A stretch of 64,000 nt of DNA from an uncultured Verrucomicrobiota bacterium. GTDB lineage: Bacteria > Verrucomicrobiota > Verrucomicrobiia > Limisphaerales > UBA9464. The stretch covers positions 1 to 64,000 of the forward strand of contig CAIXUG010000012.1 in the NCBI GenBank assembly GCA_903922605.1. Direction: 5' to 3'. Shown piece by piece: positions 18,868 through 26,719 of this stretch. Position 1 is the stretch's first letter. The number at the start of each line of letters is the position of its first letter. The notes below the pieces were generated by a model that was not told the DNA's origin, did not search any database, and saw only the letters and a program-made list of their open reading frames with translations. The translations under genes were made by a program, and so were the position numbers.

Positions 18868-19347
18868 ATGCACAAGGTTAATACCAACGAACTGGTCGAA
18901 GACCCGTGGTCTTCGCCGAAAGGGAAGTTTGTCGGCGCCAGCAAGGGGGTCTCCGAGGCGCTCGGTCGCAAGCCGCATTCCACCGATCTGAATGAGCGTC
19001 ATCCTTTTGACGTTGAGATCACCCGTATCCCACCCGGTCAGACGCCTTACCCGTACCATTCGCACAGCGCCCAATGGGAGTTCTATCACGTGATCTCCGG
19101 CACCGGGGTGGTGCGGCATCAGGACGGCACGACGCCGATTGCGCCGGGGGACGCGTTTCTCTTCCGACCAGGCGAGCCGCACCAGATCACCAACAACAGC
19201 GCCGCGGATCTCGTGCTCTACGTGGTGGCCGACAATCCGCTCGGGGAGTCCTGCCATTATCCCGACAGCGGCAAATGGCTGGTGCGTTCCCCGGAACGAC
19301 GGCTCATCCGGTCCGAGAGTGTGGACTACTTCGACGGTGAGGAGTAA
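18868..19347 (+). CDS. Cupin-domain protein
   Basis: 159 residues. A cupin_2 barrel spans about residues 45-125: motif 1 is PYPYHSHSAQWEFYHVISGTG, split as PYPYHSHSAQWEF then YHVISGTG, with metal-ligand histidines and a Glu. Motif 2 is GDAFLFRPGEPHQITN. No signal peptide. Such stand-alone cupins bind a metal ion and act on small molecules or sense sugars, but nothing here identifies the ligand. The C-terminal tail (SGKWLVRSPERRLIRSESVDYFDGEE) is common in uncharacterised cupins of this type. It may be read together with the sugar dehydrogenase 113 bases downstream. Confidence 0.85.
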   Translation: MHKVNTNELVEDPWSSPKGKFVGASKGVSEALGRKPHSTDLNERHPFDVEITRIPPGQTPYPYHSHSAQWEFYHVISGTGVVRHQDGTTPIAPGDAFLFRPGEPHQITNNSAADLVLYVVADNPLGESCHYPDSGKWLVRSPERRLIRSESVDYFDGEE

Positions 19348-19460
19348 GTCGTGCGGCGGCTGAAATACCGTTGTCCTCCGCCTCGGTCCCGGCGCAGATT
19401 TGCCCGTCCCCGGGAACTGCGGCTGCGTGGTTGCCAGGAAATCCGTTGAATCTCCTCCGC

Positions 19461-21191
19461 ATGAATCACCATAGCGTCTGTCTCGCGCTCGCCCTGGTCT
19501 GCGCCGCGAATCTCCCGGCCCACGCCCAAACGGCCAAGGTCCCCAGCCTGGACGAATACCGTCGGTACGCCCTCACGCATGAGGGCGACATTGCGCGCGG
19601 CGCGAAACTCTTCTCCGATGAGCAGAAGCTGGCCTGCGTGAAATGCCATTCGACCGACGGCAAAGCCTCCAAGGCCGGCCCGGATCTGTACGCCGCCGGG
19701 GATGCCTATGGCCGGCGTGACCTCGTCAACTCGGTGCTGACGCCCTCGGCGACCATCGCGCCGGGCTACGGCACCGTCATCGTCGAGACCAAGGCCGGTG
19801 AGCAGGTTCAGGGCACGCTCAAGCAGTCGAATGCTGATGGCATCCAGCTGATGAATGCGGAGGGCAAGCTGATCAAGATCGCCAAGGCGGACATCAAGCA
19901 GCAGCAGGGCAGCGCCACCTCGCTCATGCCCGAGGGTTTGCAGAACGGGCTCACCCTGGCGGAGTTCACCGACCTCATCGAGTACCTCACGACCCTGAAG
20001 CAGCCGGCGAACACCCTCGTGAGCGATCACGGCATGCCGCCGCAAATCCCCGAGCTGGCCAAACCCATTGTGGCGACGCCCTTCTTTGCCGAGCCGCTCA
20101 CGGTGGCTGGTACCAAGGCTCGCGCCGGTCTCACCGAAATGGTGCAGGTCCCCGGTTCGCCCGATGTGTTTCTGGTGCTGCATCAGACCGGTCTCATCTG
20201 GCGGATGCAGAAAACCGCGAACGGCGAGCAGAAGTCCGTCTTCTCCGACCTCACCGGCCCGGTGTTTTACGAGCGCGGCCCGAACGGCCTGCTTGGACTG
20301 GCTTTCCACCCGAAGTTCCGGCAGAACCGGAAATATTACCTCCAGCACCAGATTTTCGAGGACGGCACGGTCGCCACCGTCATCGAGGAAAAGGAGGCCT
20401 CGGCCGACTTCATGCGCGATTCCGGCAAGCCGCCCCGCCGCCTGATCAAGATCAACAGCGTCGCTGAGGACCACAGCGGCGGCTCGTTGGAATTCGGCGC
20501 GGACGGCTATCTCTACTTCGGCATGGGCGACACCGGTCCGCACAACGACCCCAACGGCCATGCCCAGAACCTGAAGCTGCTGCTCGGCAAGATGCTCCGC
20601 ATCGACGTGGACCACCAGGCCGACGGTAACGCCTACGCCATCCCGTCCGACAATCCGTTCCGTGGTCAGGAGGATGTGCGGCCGGAAATCTGGGCCTACG
20701 GCTTCCGCAATCCGTGGCGCTTCAGTTTCGATGCGGTGACCCATGAGCTGTGGCTGGCCGACGTCGGGCAGGATCGCGTGGAAGAGGTTGATATCGTCCA
20801 CCGCGGTGAAAACTATGGCTGGAGCGTGTTCGAGGGCTTCGAGCCGTTCTCCAACCAGTACCGAGTGGAAGGACGAAAGTTCACCCGGCCGGTCTTCGCC
20901 TACCGTCGCAAATACGGCAACTCGATCACCGGCGGCTACGTGTACCGCGGTGACAAGAAATCATCCTTCTACGGCGTTTATCTGTGCGGCGACTACACCT
21001 CCAAACGCATCTTCGGCGTGAAGCAGGAAAAGGGCGTGCTGAAGGCCGTCCATCAGCTCGGCACCATTCCCCAGGGACTCGTCTCCTTCGGCACTGACGA
21101 GGCGAACAACCTCTACGCCGTCGGCTACGAGGGCATGATCTACAAGCTGGATTTCAGCGGGGCGAACTACAATGAGGTAAAGGCCGAGTAG
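19461..21191 (+). CDS. Secreted PQQ-type sugar dehydrogenase with N-terminal haem domain
   Basis: About 576 residues from the ATG at 19461, which starts a Sec signal peptide (NHHSVCLALALVCAANLPAHA). Residues ~25-180 are a cytochrome c-like domain of the PVC type: GAKLFSDEQKLACVKCHS with one CXXCH, then the GTVIVETKAGEQVQGTLK region and ANGL-type ending. Residues ~200-570 form a glucose/sorbosone dehydrogenase beta-propeller: GLLGLAFHPKF, DHSGGSLEFGADGYLYFGMGD, PEIWAYGFRNPWRFSFD and GENYGWSVFEGFEPF. The pattern suggests periplasmic oxidation of a sugar with electrons passed to the fused haem. PQQ binding and substrate are family inferences. No PQQ synthesis genes lie in the window. Confidence 0.9.
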   Translation: MNHHSVCLALALVCAANLPAHAQTAKVPSLDEYRRYALTHEGDIARGAKLFSDEQKLACVKCHSTDGKASKAGPDLYAAGDAYGRRDLVNSVLTPSATIAPGYGTVIVETKAGEQVQGTLKQSNADGIQLMNAEGKLIKIAKADIKQQQGSATSLMPEGLQNGLTLAEFTDLIEYLTTLKQPANTLVSDHGMPPQIPELAKPIVATPFFAEPLTVAGTKARAGLTEMVQVPGSPDVFLVLHQTGLIWRMQKTANGEQKSVFSDLTGPVFYERGPNGLLGLAFHPKFRQNRKYYLQHQIFEDGTVATVIEEKEASADFMRDSGKPPRRLIKINSVAEDHSGGSLEFGADGYLYFGMGDTGPHNDPNGHAQNLKLLLGKMLRIDVDHQADGNAYAIPSDNPFRGQEDVRPEIWAYGFRNPWRFSFDAVTHELWLADVGQDRVEEVDIVHRGENYGWSVFEGFEPFSNQYRVEGRKFTRPVFAYRRKYGNSITGGYVYRGDKKSSFYGVYLCGDYTSKRIFGVKQEKGVLKAVHQLGTIPQGLVSFGTDEANNLYAVGYEGMIYKLDFSGANYNEVKAE

Positions 21192-21303
21192 CCCATACGG
21201 CTTGTACTGCATCATTGATTTTCAGGCGTCGCGCTCGTTTCTATGAGCGAACCATCCCTAATTTTGGCTTGGTTTGGGATGACCGACTCTCATTCTTGCG
21301 CGA

Positions 21304-23589
21304 ATGCTTCTTAGCACAAGGATCGCCTCAATCACTCTAGCCAGCCTCATTGGTATTGGAGCCACGGCCAGCCCCGCCGACATTACCCCGGACTCTCCCC
21401 GCGCACTCCGTCAGGCGGGGTTTATGATCGGGGAATCTATCGCGGAAACCCAGCGGAACCTGGTGCATGTGATTGATCGCACGCACGACCGTCTCCTCAG
21501 CATCGATACGGACACCGGCGGGGTGGTGGCCAGCACCGGACTTTTAGGGGCGCCTGATGTTGGGGCCCTGATGAGCCTCTCGCTGGATGGCACCACGCTC
21601 TGCGTGCCGCTTTCCTCAAGCGGAAAGCTGCAGTTCATCCGCCTGTCGGACCTCACCACGCGGGACGTGGTCTCGACGGGCATTGTCCCGGACTCCACCG
21701 CTTACGGTGCCGACGGGCAGCTCTACGTTGCCAGCCAGGGTGGCATCTTCAAAGTGGATCCGGTTTCGGACAACTCGGTGGGCGTGGGGTCGGGATATTC
21801 TTCCCCGTTGCTGAAAGGCAACGCGGACGGGACCAAGCTGTTCATCATGGAAATGGGGGCGACCGGAGGCTCTTCCACGATCGCTGAACTCACAGTTGTT
21901 CCGGGGGGCGTGCCGATCCACTCGGCTAACTATGGCCCGAGCAAGGAGAACGACCAGGATTTCGAAGTCAACGATGCCGACGGCATCATTTACACCACTG
22001 CCGGGGGCGTTTATGGGATCAACGCCATCAGCCTGCTGACCGACGTGACCCGGTTCTGGCCCTACGATTCGCCCTATGGTGTGGCGGTCGCCTTCATTTC
22101 GGGAGGTGATTTTGTCTATGGCGCCTCGGGTAGTTACTACCCCCCACGGATCCGGAGATTTAACAGGCTCACGGGAAGCATATCGGCGACCTTTGATATC
22201 GAGGCGGCGAACAACGGCCAAATCCTCACCCGCTCGCTGCAGGTCACGCCCAACGGGCATATCTTTTTCTGCCTGGTGGACAACGGGGTCGGCCTCATTG
22301 GAGCAACCGATGTCATCCCCTCCATTCCCGCCTCGTCGGTGCCGATCGATCTTGGCGGAGGCCGGACCACCGATGTGGAAATGCCCCTGACTCTGTCGGC
22401 GGCCGGTGCGTCCGCCAAAGGAACGCTCACGTGGTCAAAGCGGCAGGGGCCCGGAAAAGTCGTCTTTTCCAGCACGGCCCCGGACACGGCCACCGCGACG
22501 TTTGCCCTGCCCGGCAATTATCTCATCGAGGCGAGTTACACCGAAAACGGCCTCGTCAGCCGGGATACGGTCACCGTGCTCGTGCGGCAGGCTCCCCGTG
22601 CAATCGTCGCGCAACCGGCGTCCATGCACTGGCGTGTGCCGGCCTCAGCTTCCGAGACCGTGAGCAAGCAGGGTCCGTGGTACACGAATTCGTTCGATGA
22701 CGCGGCTTGGGCCTCCGGGCCGACCGCACTCGGTTACGAGACCCGGATCGAAGGTTTCTATGATCCGCTCATCGGCACCAGCGTGACCTCCGCCATGCAG
22801 AACCTGAATCGAACCGCGCTGCTTCGGATTCCGTTCAACTTTGCGTTTTTGCCGGGGCAGGTGCAGAGCCTCGAATTGCGAATGAAGTTTGAGGACGGCT
22901 TTGTGGCGTACCTCAACGGCGTGCCGGTTACCCGCGCCAACGCGCCCGAGGGCGATCTGGCTTACAATGCCGGGGCCACCGGCCAGCGCAGCGCCGCGCA
23001 GGCCCTCGCCGTTTCGGTGTTTGATCTGACCGCACAGCGAAGCCTGCTGCGGAAGGGTGAGAACGTGCTGGCCGTCCAGGGGCTGAATTTCGCGGTGGAT
23101 GATCCTTCGTTCCTCTGTTCGCCCGAGCTTTACGCCACCGTCGAGCTGACACCCTTTGATGCCTGGCTCAGCGATTTTGCCGGCATTCCGGCCGAAGTGA
23201 GCGGTCCCGATGATGATGCGGACCATGATGGTCGGAGCAACTGGCTGGAGTTCGCCACCGGCGGCAACCCCGGCCATATCGAGACTCCCGCAGAATTGAA
23301 CGCGCTACAGGTCCAGGAACGGGTGACTGGTGTGGGCGACTCGGCCCGGCTCGAGATCACCTACCTTCGCCGAAATGACTCCGCGTCGACCGGACTGAAT
23401 TACAGCCTGCTTTTCGCGAACGACCTTGAACCCGGCTCCTGGCGCCTGGCCGGGACCTCGCGCTTTCCGATCACGGAAGTCTCCGAGCAGCCCAGTGCCG
23501 TTGAGGATATGGTCTCGGTCCGCATCCGGCTGGAACTCCCGCTTACGCCCGCCCGGACCGCAGTCTTCTCGCGAGTCGCTTACGAATAG
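21304..23589 (+). CDS. Large secreted protein, beta-propeller-like with PKD-like and calcium-loop segments
   Basis: 761 residues with an N-terminal signal peptide (LLSTRIASITLASLIGIGATAS). Residues ~40-330 read like a YVTN/SMP-30-type propeller (repeated VHVIDRTHDRLLSIDTDTG, GADGQLYVASQGGIFKVD, VTPNGHIFFCLVDN). Residues ~350-430 resemble a PKD/Ig-like module, and ~440-620 a carbohydrate-binding-like beta-sandwich. Near residue 635 is a calcium-loop motif, DDDADHDGRSNWLEFATGGNP, as in thrombospondin type 3 or dockerin-like repeats that many PVC secreted proteins carry near the end. Likely exported or surface-exposed. No enzymatic motif recognised; function unknown. Confidence 0.8.
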   Translation: MLLSTRIASITLASLIGIGATASPADITPDSPRALRQAGFMIGESIAETQRNLVHVIDRTHDRLLSIDTDTGGVVASTGLLGAPDVGALMSLSLDGTTLCVPLSSSGKLQFIRLSDLTTRDVVSTGIVPDSTAYGADGQLYVASQGGIFKVDPVSDNSVGVGSGYSSPLLKGNADGTKLFIMEMGATGGSSTIAELTVVPGGVPIHSANYGPSKENDQDFEVNDADGIIYTTAGGVYGINAISLLTDVTRFWPYDSPYGVAVAFISGGDFVYGASGSYYPPRIRRFNRLTGSISATFDIEAANNGQILTRSLQVTPNGHIFFCLVDNGVGLIGATDVIPSIPASSVPIDLGGGRTTDVEMPLTLSAAGASAKGTLTWSKRQGPGKVVFSSTAPDTATATFALPGNYLIEASYTENGLVSRDTVTVLVRQAPRAIVAQPASMHWRVPASASETVSKQGPWYTNSFDDAAWASGPTALGYETRIEGFYDPLIGTSVTSAMQNLNRTALLRIPFNFAFLPGQVQSLELRMKFEDGFVAYLNGVPVTRANAPEGDLAYNAGATGQRSAAQALAVSVFDLTAQRSLLRKGENVLAVQGLNFAVDDPSFLCSPELYATVELTPFDAWLSDFAGIPAEVSGPDDDADHDGRSNWLEFATGGNPGHIETPAELNALQVQERVTGVGDSARLEITYLRRNDSASTGLNYSLLFANDLEPGSWRLAGTSRFPITEVSEQPSAVEDMVSVRIRLELPLTPARTAVFSRVAYE

Positions 23590-23647
23590 TCGGGCAAGGG
23601 AGGCGATAGGTGGCCGGCATCCCTCGCTTTTACCAGCCCAGCCACCG

Positions 23648-23710
23648 CTAGCTCAGCTTCGCGCTCTTCACGGCGGAATCGACGATCTTCAGGCCAATGC
23701 GGCAAACGGA
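23648..23710 (-). pseudogene. 3'-terminal remnant of a Gfo/Idh/MocA oxidoreductase gene
   Basis: Read on the minus strand, this stretch ends a frame with RIGLKIVDSAVKSAKLS and a stop at 23648. It matches RIGQEIVDAAVKSAKL, the C-terminus of the intact oxidoreductase at 24806-25882. Bases 23653-23676 are identical over 24 positions to 24829-24852, and the similarity continues to about 23703. Nothing upstream on that strand continues the family. The remnant runs directly into the plus-strand DUF433 gene. It is either a duplicated piece of the downstream gene or what is left of a paralogue. Confidence 0.75.
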
Positions 23711-23914
23711 GTGGTCGTGTCGAATCCCGGCATTTTGGGCGGCACGCCGGTCTTTCGCGGTACCCGACTGCCGGTGAAGACACTCTTCGACTACCTCGCG
23801 GATGGCCTTTCGCTGGATTACTTTCTCGAAACCTTCGAGGGCGTGATCCTGGAGCAGGCGCAGGCAGTCTTCCATCACGGTTGGAGGCGCATCGCGGCGG
23901 AATTGTCCGCATGA
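23711..23914 (+). CDS. DUF433 antitoxin-like protein
   Basis: About 67 residues from the GTG at 23711. SNPGILGGTPVFRGTRLPVKTLFDYLADGLSLDYFLETFEG is the complete DUF433 core (pieces SNPGILGGTPVFRGTRLPV and LFDYLADGLSLDYFLETFEG), followed by VILEQAQAVFHH. The open frame extends back to 23426 over the end of the preceding gene, but without family resemblance. A toxin start overlaps its stop (ATGA) but is cut after seven codons, so the antitoxin is orphaned. Confidence 0.8.
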   Translation: MVVSNPGILGGTPVFRGTRLPVKTLFDYLADGLSLDYFLETFEGVILEQAQAVFHHGWRRIAAELSA

Positions 23915-23934
23915 AGGTGCTGCTGGATCTGTGA
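23911..23934 (+). pseudogene. Remnant start of a DUF5615 toxin gene
   Basis: ATG overlapping the DUF433 stop opens MKVLLDL followed by TGA. MKVLLDxxL is the usual beginning of DUF5615 toxins. No further part of the family is visible in 23935-24105, so the rest has been lost. Confidence 0.6.
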
Positions 23935-24105
23935 ACGCCTAGCCAGGTGGGGGAGGCGCTATCGGATCATGGGGTGTGGCCGGCAGTGATGATGGGGTGC
24001 GGGAGTTGGGAAAACGGCGACCTTTTGCACGCTGCGGAAACGGGGAGGTTCCAGCGTCTCCCTTCGCGCCTTGTCGGATGCGCCGCCAATGTCTAGGCTT
24101 TCCCC

Positions 24106-24339
24106 ATGAGTTCGCTGGCTGAAATCGAACGGGCGGCAGGAACGCTCCCGAAGCACGAGATGGAGCGACTCTTCGTATTTCTCGCGGGCCAGCTTGGCCG
24201 TGACGGAATGCCCGACGAAGCCAACCGGTCCTCTGGACGCCATGGCGTGCTCGATATCCCGCCGGCTCATCTGGGGCAGATGCTCCCACCATCCGGTGAA
24301 GACAACCTTCTCGGTGAAATGCTTGAAGGCCGGCTGTGA
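24106..24339 (+). CDS. Antitoxin of a PIN-domain toxin-antitoxin module
   Basis: 77 residues. The N-terminal helix pair (LAEIERAAGTLPKHEMERLFVFLAGQL, given as LAEIERAAGTLPKHEM and ERLFVFLAGQL) and the C-terminal HGVLDIPPAHLGQML...LLGEMLEGR are typical of small antitoxins that precede PIN toxins in this phylum. It overlaps the next gene by GTGA. Family membership is from pattern memory. Bases 23935-24105 upstream show no gene, only G-rich sequence that may hold the promoter. Confidence 0.75.
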   Translation: MSSLAEIERAAGTLPKHEMERLFVFLAGQLGRDGMPDEANRSSGRHGVLDIPPAHLGQMLPPSGEDNLLGEMLEGRL

Positions 24340-24788
24340 CCCATGGTCTCGACACCGGTTTTTTGGTTGCCACCGAAGTGGCGGAACATCCGGACCATTC
24401 AAACGCTCGGTTGCAACTTGCCCGCCTGCTGGCGGCTGGTGATCGGCTCATCCTTGCGCCTCAGGTGCTCGCGGAGTTCGTTCATGTGGTCACGGACCCG
24501 AAACGGTTCACTCGGCCGCTGGAGATGAGCGATGCCATCCGTCTGGCGCAGCAATGGTGGACGGCCCGCGAGGTGGATCAGGCGTTTCCCAATGACGCGG
24601 CAGTGCGCCAGTTTCTCGACTGGATGCAGCAACACCGGCTCGGGCGGAAGCGGTTGCTGGACACCCTCCTTGCAGCCACCTACCGCACTGCCGGCGCGAA
24701 TTCGCTGCTGACGCTGAACTCGGCTGACTTCGTCATTCTGGGCGGCTTCACCTTCATCGCACCAAAGCCGACGAGCGCCGCATCGTAG
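24336..24788 (+). CDS. PIN-domain ribonuclease toxin (VapC-like)
   Basis: About 150 residues from a GTG start overlapping the antitoxin stop. PIN acidic residues are visible: LDTGFLV at residues 5-11 (D6), LAEFVHVV near 46 (E), LLDTLLAATYRTAG near 108 (D) and LNSADF near 128 (D). The family cleaves RNA, often tRNA or rRNA, when freed from its antitoxin. All key positions look intact. It ends 17 bases before the convergent oxidoreductase gene. Confidence 0.85.
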   Translation: MTHGLDTGFLVATEVAEHPDHSNARLQLARLLAAGDRLILAPQVLAEFVHVVTDPKRFTRPLEMSDAIRLAQQWWTAREVDQAFPNDAAVRQFLDWMQQHRLGRKRLLDTLLAATYRTAGANSLLTLNSADFVILGGFTFIAPKPTSAAS

Positions 24789-24805
24789 CGGGCAGACGAG
24801 AAAAC

Positions 24806-25882
24806 TTACGCCAGCTTCACCGGGCGCTTCAGCTTCGCGCTCTTCACGGCGGCATCCACGATCTCCTGGCCGATGCGGCTGATGGGCAGGCTCACCGGGC
24901 CTTCCAGCGGCACGCCTTTGCTCAAGCAGTGCAGGAGGTATTGCACCGGGTTCTGGTTCGGCGCTTTCGGCGCGGGTGCGGGGAGCTGGTGCGGCACGGG
25001 CTTCTTGCGGGTCTGGACCGTGACGTAGTCGTCGTAGTCGTAGCTGCTCACCGTGCCCTCGGTGCCAAGAATCACAAAGCCGCACTTGGGCTGCGGCTGG
25101 ATGACCCACGGGTCGGTGAACGTGCCCCAGCGCGTCTCGAACTTCGAAAGGCCATGCGCGTAGCGGGCGACCACGATGCTGTGTTCGTCGACCTCCAGCC
25201 CGGCGGGCTCGTCCACGATAGCCGTGACCTCGATCGGGCGGCGTCCGCCCTGATACCAGGTGCCGAGCGTGGTTCCGTAACCGAGGTAGTCGAGCAGCGA
25301 GCCGCCGCCCTGCGCTTTCTGGTAGAACCAGGAGTGCGGCTTCTCCTTCGCGACCTGTTCGCGGGTCTTCTCGTCCTTGTCGGCACCGTGGAAGAGCGGG
25401 CCACGGTTGCCGCCGATGTGCCAGACATTGAGCACATCGCCGATGACGCCCTTGGACACCAGTTCGTGGGACTTCCGGTGTGAGCCGACCCACTGGAGCG
25501 GCCAGTTGATCATCAGGGTCTGGTCCTTGCCCATCGCCTTGACCATGGCATCGGCTTCCTTGAGCGACGCGGCGAAGGGCTTCTCGACGAGGAGATGCGG
25601 GCCGTAGGGCGCGACCTTTTTCACCCATTCGCCGTGCTTCGAAGCGGCGGGGCAGAGGATCACCACGTCGGGCTTGCTCTTCTCGAGGCACTCGCGGTAG
25701 TCGGTGAAGGCCTGGTCACGTGTGACAAGGCCCTTGCGGATGGCCTCCTCCATGCGGGCCGGCTGCTCGTCGCTGATGCCGACAATCTCGGCGTGGGGAT
25801 GCTCGTGCGTGTAGCGGAGCAGGTCGCCCATGTGGAAGTGGTCGAAGTTGATGCCGGCGATTTTCCAGGTGCGCTGTTTCAT
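24806..25882 (-). CDS. Gfo/Idh/MocA family oxidoreductase
   Basis: About 358 residues from the ATG at 25882 (MKQRTWKIAGINFDHFHMGD). The N-terminal Rossmann domain is atypical: the nucleotide loop reads KIAGINFDHFHMGDLL rather than a clear GxGxxG. The family EKP motif is present (HLLVEKPFAASLKEAD near residue 100), followed by the MINWPLQW and GVIGDVLNVWHIGG region and a C-terminal alpha/beta domain. These enzymes use NAD(P) to oxidise or reduce sugars and polyols, often with 3-keto intermediates. The frame is open up to 25954, but the extra residues look non-coding. Its 3' end is partly repeated at 23648-23705. Substrate unknown. Confidence 0.88.
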   Translation of the reverse strand: MKQRTWKIAGINFDHFHMGDLLRYTHEHPHAEIVGISDEQPARMEEAIRKGLVTRDQAFTDYRECLEKSKPDVVILCPAASKHGEWVKKVAPYGPHLLVEKPFAASLKEADAMVKAMGKDQTLMINWPLQWVGSHRKSHELVSKGVIGDVLNVWHIGGNRGPLFHGADKDEKTREQVAKEKPHSWFYQKAQGGGSLLDYLGYGTTLGTWYQGGRRPIEVTAIVDEPAGLEVDEHSIVVARYAHGLSKFETRWGTFTDPWVIQPQPKCGFVILGTEGTVSSYDYDDYVTVQTRKKPVPHQLPAPAPKAPNQNPVQYLLHCLSKGVPLEGPVSLPISRIGQEIVDAAVKSAKLKRPVKLA

Positions 25883-25979
25883 GACGGAGATACCGGCGGA
25901 ATGGTGACGTTCCAGTGCGCGAAGGCGAATGGAAAAGTCGCCGCCATCGGTCACCGCAACTTATGGTTAAACCGTGCGG

Positions 25980-26519
25980 TCAATCGCAATCCGTGTAACC
26001 AACATGAGTGCCACAGTGCAGGCAACGAAAGACGTACGCGGTCGGACTGCCCTCGCTGCTCAATGCCCCGAAGAACCACGGCCAATATTCGCCCATCTTG
26101 CTGTCGCTGCGAATGGACTCGAGGGCGTCGGAAAAGCGTGACTGAAGCTCGGCGTGACCCGCACGTCCGACGTATGCAGCCGCGTCATGACAGCACACAA
26201 GCCAGCGCTCCTGTTGCCAGCCGGAAAAGCCTGGCGTCCGAAAAGCGACCTCCTCGACCACTGCTGGAGAAACCTGCCGGGTCTTGTCGTAACTGCCGAC
26301 GCCTGCCGAGTCCGTGAACTCAGCGTCGAACTTGGTGTGCGCCGAACCGTCTGCGATGCACCACGGGCAAATGCACTCCGACAGCTCCTCGACGCAATAA
26401 ACCGGGCCAGTGTAGATGTAGCCACGCTGCTGACCGCAGCACTCACACTTGTCATCCGAAGGCTTGATGCTTCCGGTCGCAATCGGGTCAGGATGATATT
26501 TGAAAGTTGGCAAATTCAT
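25980..26519 (-). CDS. CbrC family protein (UPF0167)
   Basis: 179 residues. It matches the CbrC/UPF0167 pattern: FKYHPDPIATGSIKPSDDKCECCGQQRGYIYTGPVYCVEEL in the first 45 residues (seen as FKYHPDPIATGSI, then CECCGQQRGYIYTGPVYC), then ICPWCIADGSAHTKFDAEFTD, TPGFSGWQQERWLVCCHDAAAYVG, and a final FRCLHCGTHVGYTDCD. Several Cys pairs suggest zinc binding. In enterobacteria CbrC sits in a CreBC-regulated operon and has been connected to colicin E2 tolerance. Here no such context exists. Molecular role unknown. Confidence 0.9.
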   Translation of the reverse strand: MNLPTFKYHPDPIATGSIKPSDDKCECCGQQRGYIYTGPVYCVEELSECICPWCIADGSAHTKFDAEFTDSAGVGSYDKTRQVSPAVVEEVAFRTPGFSGWQQERWLVCCHDAAAYVGRAGHAELQSRFSDALESIRSDSKMGEYWPWFFGALSSEGSPTAYVFRCLHCGTHVGYTDCD

Positions 26520-26719
26520 GGCGCAGTGTGGCCCGGCGAACCAGTTTCAGCCACGGCGCAGCATGACAGGACGCGTTGTGTGGTAAAGCGCAACAGGCGC
26601 GCTGCTTCATCCCTTTTTGGCGTCCAGACTGCCCCCTCGATTATCCCCCAACAAATCGTGAATGTGGCTTGAGGCATGGCAGTCGGCTGCTTAGCCTCCA
26701 ATTGAATACCCGTGACGTC

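Noticed and set aside
16680-18983. Very long minus-strand open frame opposite the DUF1552 gene and the toxin-antitoxin pair
   Set aside because: High GC makes antisense frames long. The translation shows no family motif and the plus-strand genes have clear domains.
19326-20801. Minus-strand frame opposite the sugar dehydrogenase
   Set aside because: Shadow of a recognised gene; no signal or motif of its own.
23939-24451. Minus-strand frame across the PIN-module antitoxin
   Set aside because: No motif; it overlaps a well-formed antitoxin-toxin pair.
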